Of a stretch of 64,000 bases of DNA, positions 60,918 through 64,000 are shown in pieces; the stretch's first letter is position 1, and every line of letters starts with the position of its first letter. The DNA lies in contig NW_003101677.1 in assembly GCF_000003855.2 (NCBI RefSeq), positions 2,422,573 to 2,486,572 of the forward strand, given 5' to 3'. Under the pieces are notes generated by a model, which saw only the letters and a list, made by a program, of their open reading frames with translations, was not told the DNA's origin and did not search any database. This DNA is from Blastomyces gilchristii SLH14081 (taxonomy: Eukaryota; Ascomycota; Eurotiomycetes; Onygenales; Ajellomycetaceae). The translations under genes and the position numbers were made by a program.

Positions 60918-62955
60918 TCTAGAATATGTAATTACTGTAGATAATATTCAGATGAAACTCTTATAAGTTGAGACTATTCAATCATAGCTGAAGTTAACTA
61001 GTATTTATAAGATTCAGATCTTTCTAAGCTTTGTGAATTTCTATAGATAATTTATCTTTGTATTTATAAGAATCTTCTTAACTCTTATAGATATACTGAA
61101 GAGTGAAAACAAGAAGAAGTCATTCTATAAATAAAGAATGAAAAGATTATTAAGAAGAAAGAGCTATGAAAACTTTCTTATCTTAGAAGCTTATAAAGTC
61201 TTTATAAGATTAAAACAGATATTTATAAATACAGTGATACTGTTTCACTTTGATTTCTTACTCTTAATCAGATTAAAGATAGATATCTTCTTCTTTATAA
61301 TTTCAGAAATAGTCTCATAACTATAGTTGAATGAGAACTGAGTTTCAGTGATCTTTTTCTTATGAAAGATATAATCTGTGAAGATTAATTATAACATTTA
61401 TAATCAGAAGCTTATTATAACAGTGAAATTCTTCTGTTACTAATATCACTACTTTAAGAGTCTTATAACAGTGATTACTGTTAGAACTGATTATAATAGC
61501 TTATAATAGTTTACTTTAATTAAGAAACTCTCACAGTAGCAGATCTACTAAGCTCAGAGACTGAGTAAGTTCTGATTCAAGATAGAGTATATTAAGAGAA
61601 TTAAGAACTTAGTGAACAGACTCTCTTACAGATCTGACTATATTAAGAAGATCAGAGTGACAGATATAGAGAAGCTAGAGAAGATAGAAAAGCTTTATAG
61701 AATACTCAGACTGAGTATTATAAAGAAATTAACTGAAGAGTCTCTTAACTTCTTATAAGAGAAGAGAGAAAAAAGAGAGAAGAAGTCTGTATAACTACTC
61801 TCTATAATACTAAGAGTCAATACTCTGAGAATCTCTATAAGAATTCTTGAAGAGAGTATCTATGATCTGAAGAGTTTATAAGTTTTAAGAAGTACTATAG
61901 AAGATCTAATATAAGAAAAAACACAGTATAAGTCTTTATAAGATCTTCTATTCAGATTGTCTGAACTGTAACTGAAGAATGAATATACTTAGTATATTCA
62001 GAAACTGCTTACAGTAGAGATTAATTCTGCAGAAATAAAGAATTAAAGAGATTTAAATAATCTCTTATAAAGAGAGAACTGAATTTATATATCTATAAAT
62101 AAGTTTCTATATGTAGAACTTATTAAAAGATATTATAACTCTTCTCTAGTGAGTTATTTTATAGATACCAGAACTTATAAGTTATTTATAAGAAAATACT
62201 TCTAACTGAAGATACAAGAACTTATAAAGAAGATAGTGAATTCTTATACTCTTTATCAGAGTTTGTAAATAGTGTAGTTCAGATTACATCAAGAACTTAC
62301 TTCTCTATTTATCTTACAGAAATCTTCAAAATAGCTAGAAATAAACACTCTTATAAGTCTCTTTGAAAATAAGAATATATATAATACCTGCTTTAACAGT
62401 GTACTGATAATAGTAGATTACTTTATCAAGATAACACACTTTATACTCACTTACAAGAACTTAAAATCAAAGAATTTAACTTATATCTTCATTTATAATG
62501 TAATTCAGTTGTATGAGTTATCTGTGAATATTATCTTAGATAGAGAATTAATTTTTACAGAGAAGTTCTGATCTGATCTGATAACTATACTGAAGATTAT
62601 ATAAGATTTAAGTATAGTTTTTTATTAATAGATAGATGATTAGATAGAATATTTAATAAGTATATTAAAACAGTATCTGTAATACTTTGTTAATTATAAT
62701 CAGAATGACTGAATACATTAATTATTACTTATAAAGTTTATATATAATAATTTAAAGCATGTCAGTATAGATAAAACTCTTTTTAAGATACTTATTAAAA
62801 CTTATCTATGAATAATCTTAATAAATCTGTAAGAGTATACTATGAAGTGTGATAATATCTGTAAACAGGCTGAGAGAATTCAGAATATTCAGAATAAAGT
62901 TTATAAATTCTTAAGAAAGATCTAAGAGTATCAGAAGAGATATTATAACTTTAAG

Positions 62956-64000
62956 TATGTGATTCGGAAGAATATACGACCGCCGGATAATAACGCGGCC
63001 GCTTCCGAACTCGCTTCCATTCACGCTTCCCCCCCTCAAGATGTCCTAACCGGTTCAATTAATTTAGCATACAGTATATAAGAAGCCGGCGTATGCCTGT
63101 AATTGTACACTAACTCTAGCAACCTTTGAATCACATCTGATAGCATGTCTAAAAACTGATGAGAAGTGCAGACTCCTCCAGAATGTAATAATTTCATCTA
63201 TAAAGTGATTCATAGTTATCATGTCAGTGTGATTCTAGAACATCTCAAAAGCTAGTGTATAAAGAGCAGTGAGTGAAAGAGCATCTGATTGATACTGCTT
63301 CACTTGTTGAGAAAAAACTCCACACTCAGATGAATGTCATGTATGATGCATGAACAGATGAGATGTGAGAAAGAGAATGAAAGTAATAAACAAGATTCAA
63401 AGAAGTCTGCTCTCTATCTAAAAGAAGAATAAAAAGAGAGAGTGATGATTACTGAAGTCATACAATAATAACAGAAATCATATAATGAGATAGTAATATA
63501 ATGATATAGTGATATAATAATAGATATTGTATGATTAATGAGAAATCACTGAAATGAATATCTTCTCTAATTAATATGAACAACACTCTTCTCTGCTATC
63601 TGAATTGAAAGATATGCAGAATCTCTCACAGAGTCTACTCAAAGTAGTAAGAAAGACAGCTGAGATCACTGAACTGAAATCAAAGCTTTATATATATATA
63701 AGAATTCTAAATGAAATCAAGGCCTTGTGTATACAATGGCAGACTGAGGTGAAAGTCAAACAACAATTGATATTTGCAGCAAACCAAGTATTCACTATGA
63801 AGAGCTTCACTGACACAATCATCATCATTAATAAGAATAGAGAAAACCAGGTCTTAGACCTGTAGCAGAAGAATGAATATTTACACAGACAGATAACTAT
63901 GCTGAATCTGAAGATTTTATCACAATCATTCACAATCTCTTCAGAAGTGTACACATCATCTGAGATCACTGTGCAGAATGAGAATTCAAGTATGAAATAT
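62956..64000 (+). mobile_element. Possible 5' end of a further retrotransposon (element C)
   Basis: Gypsy B2 stops at about 62,955 and a new sequence starts. It has a CpG-rich first 100 bp (gaccgccgg, cgcggccgcttcc), a TATA box (agtatataag, 63,073-63,082) and, about 70 bp on, an ATG near 63,145. The following sequence decays into AT-rich sequence with stops. It holds an 86-codon frame at 63,605-63,865 of helical, Lys/Gln-rich character (SQSLLKVVRKTAEITELKSK). This looks like an LTR promoter followed by a leader and gag. No second LTR or known domain is in view, so the class is unknown. Confidence 0.45.

Larger units (their letters stand above)
50554..62955 (+). mobile_element. Gypsy B2, split by a full-length LINE
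   Basis: The element begins with a 258-bp LTR at 50,554-50,811 and reads on the plus strand. Gag-like sequence runs to about 52,200 and protease/reverse transcriptase from 52,300 to 53,225. The reverse transcriptase is best seen at 52,700-53,200 (FIKKKNEDLRLYMNYCDLN, then YLVISFDLI). The LINE fills 53,226-60,917. From 60,918 the frame resumes: end of reverse transcriptase and RNase H (KRLLRRKSYENFLILEAYK near 61,138) and integrase to about 62,955, where another element begins. The 3' LTR is not in the window. Many stops are present. Confidence 0.82.

Noticed and set aside
60687..60944. An 85-aa gene in the CpG-bearing patch
   Set aside because: The frame crosses the LINE1/Gypsy B2 border at 60,917, so it is a chance open frame over an insertion junction.
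1..64000. CRISPR arrays, bacterial operons or a novel defence system
   Set aside because: The window is eukaryotic. Repeats here are LTRs, LINE tails and microsatellites; no regularly spaced short repeats with unique spacers were seen.

Overview
This window is from a filamentous ascomycete. Genes carry short GT-AG introns with CTAAC/CTAAT-like branch points, and the gene set is a fungal HTM1/EDEM mannosidase, Vma10, Pet117 and a fungal-rhodopsin (PTH11-like) receptor. The layout is a GC-balanced gene island set between long, very AT-rich, transposon-filled tracts. This compartmented genome is typical of dimorphic Onygenales such as Blastomyces; the genus is inference.

Layout. 1-14,830 is a nest of mutated LTR retrotransposons: Gypsy family A on +, two copies of Gypsy family B on -, one inside the other, and two tRNA-derived SINEs. 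14,831-36,850 is the gene island: a broken rhodopsin-domain receptor gene (15,449-16,964, -), the mannosidase (18,301-21,913, -), a two-helix membrane protein (22,707-24,014, -), about 5.8 kb of mostly non-coding sequence with one eroded reading frame, VMA10 (29,824-30,752, -), PET117 (31,090-31,450, +) divergent from it, and a coiled-coil protein (32,744-35,307, +). 36,850-64,000 returns to nested transposons: a Gypsy B fragment, a 250-base gap of Ns, three copies of a Tad-like LINE, a deleted Gypsy (family D) inside one LINE, an inverted Gypsy A, a Gypsy B with a full-length LINE inside it, and the start of a further element at about 62,956.

How it fits together. The island genes serve housekeeping roles: ER-associated degradation of glycoproteins, vacuolar acidification and cytochrome oxidase assembly. 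The AT-rich tracts show C-to-T and G-to-A decay that erases CpG and CpC/GpG but leaves CpA/TpG common, unlike classical Neurospora RIP. Surviving CpG clusters lie mostly at the outer ends of elements. The receptor gene 0.6 kb inside the island has two in-frame TGA codons where the family has arginine, as CGA-to-TGA changes would give. The most novel features are the two SINEs. Both have tRNA-like heads, and both end in sequence shared with the 3' end of the resident LINE. They look like a SINE-LINE partnership in a fungus.
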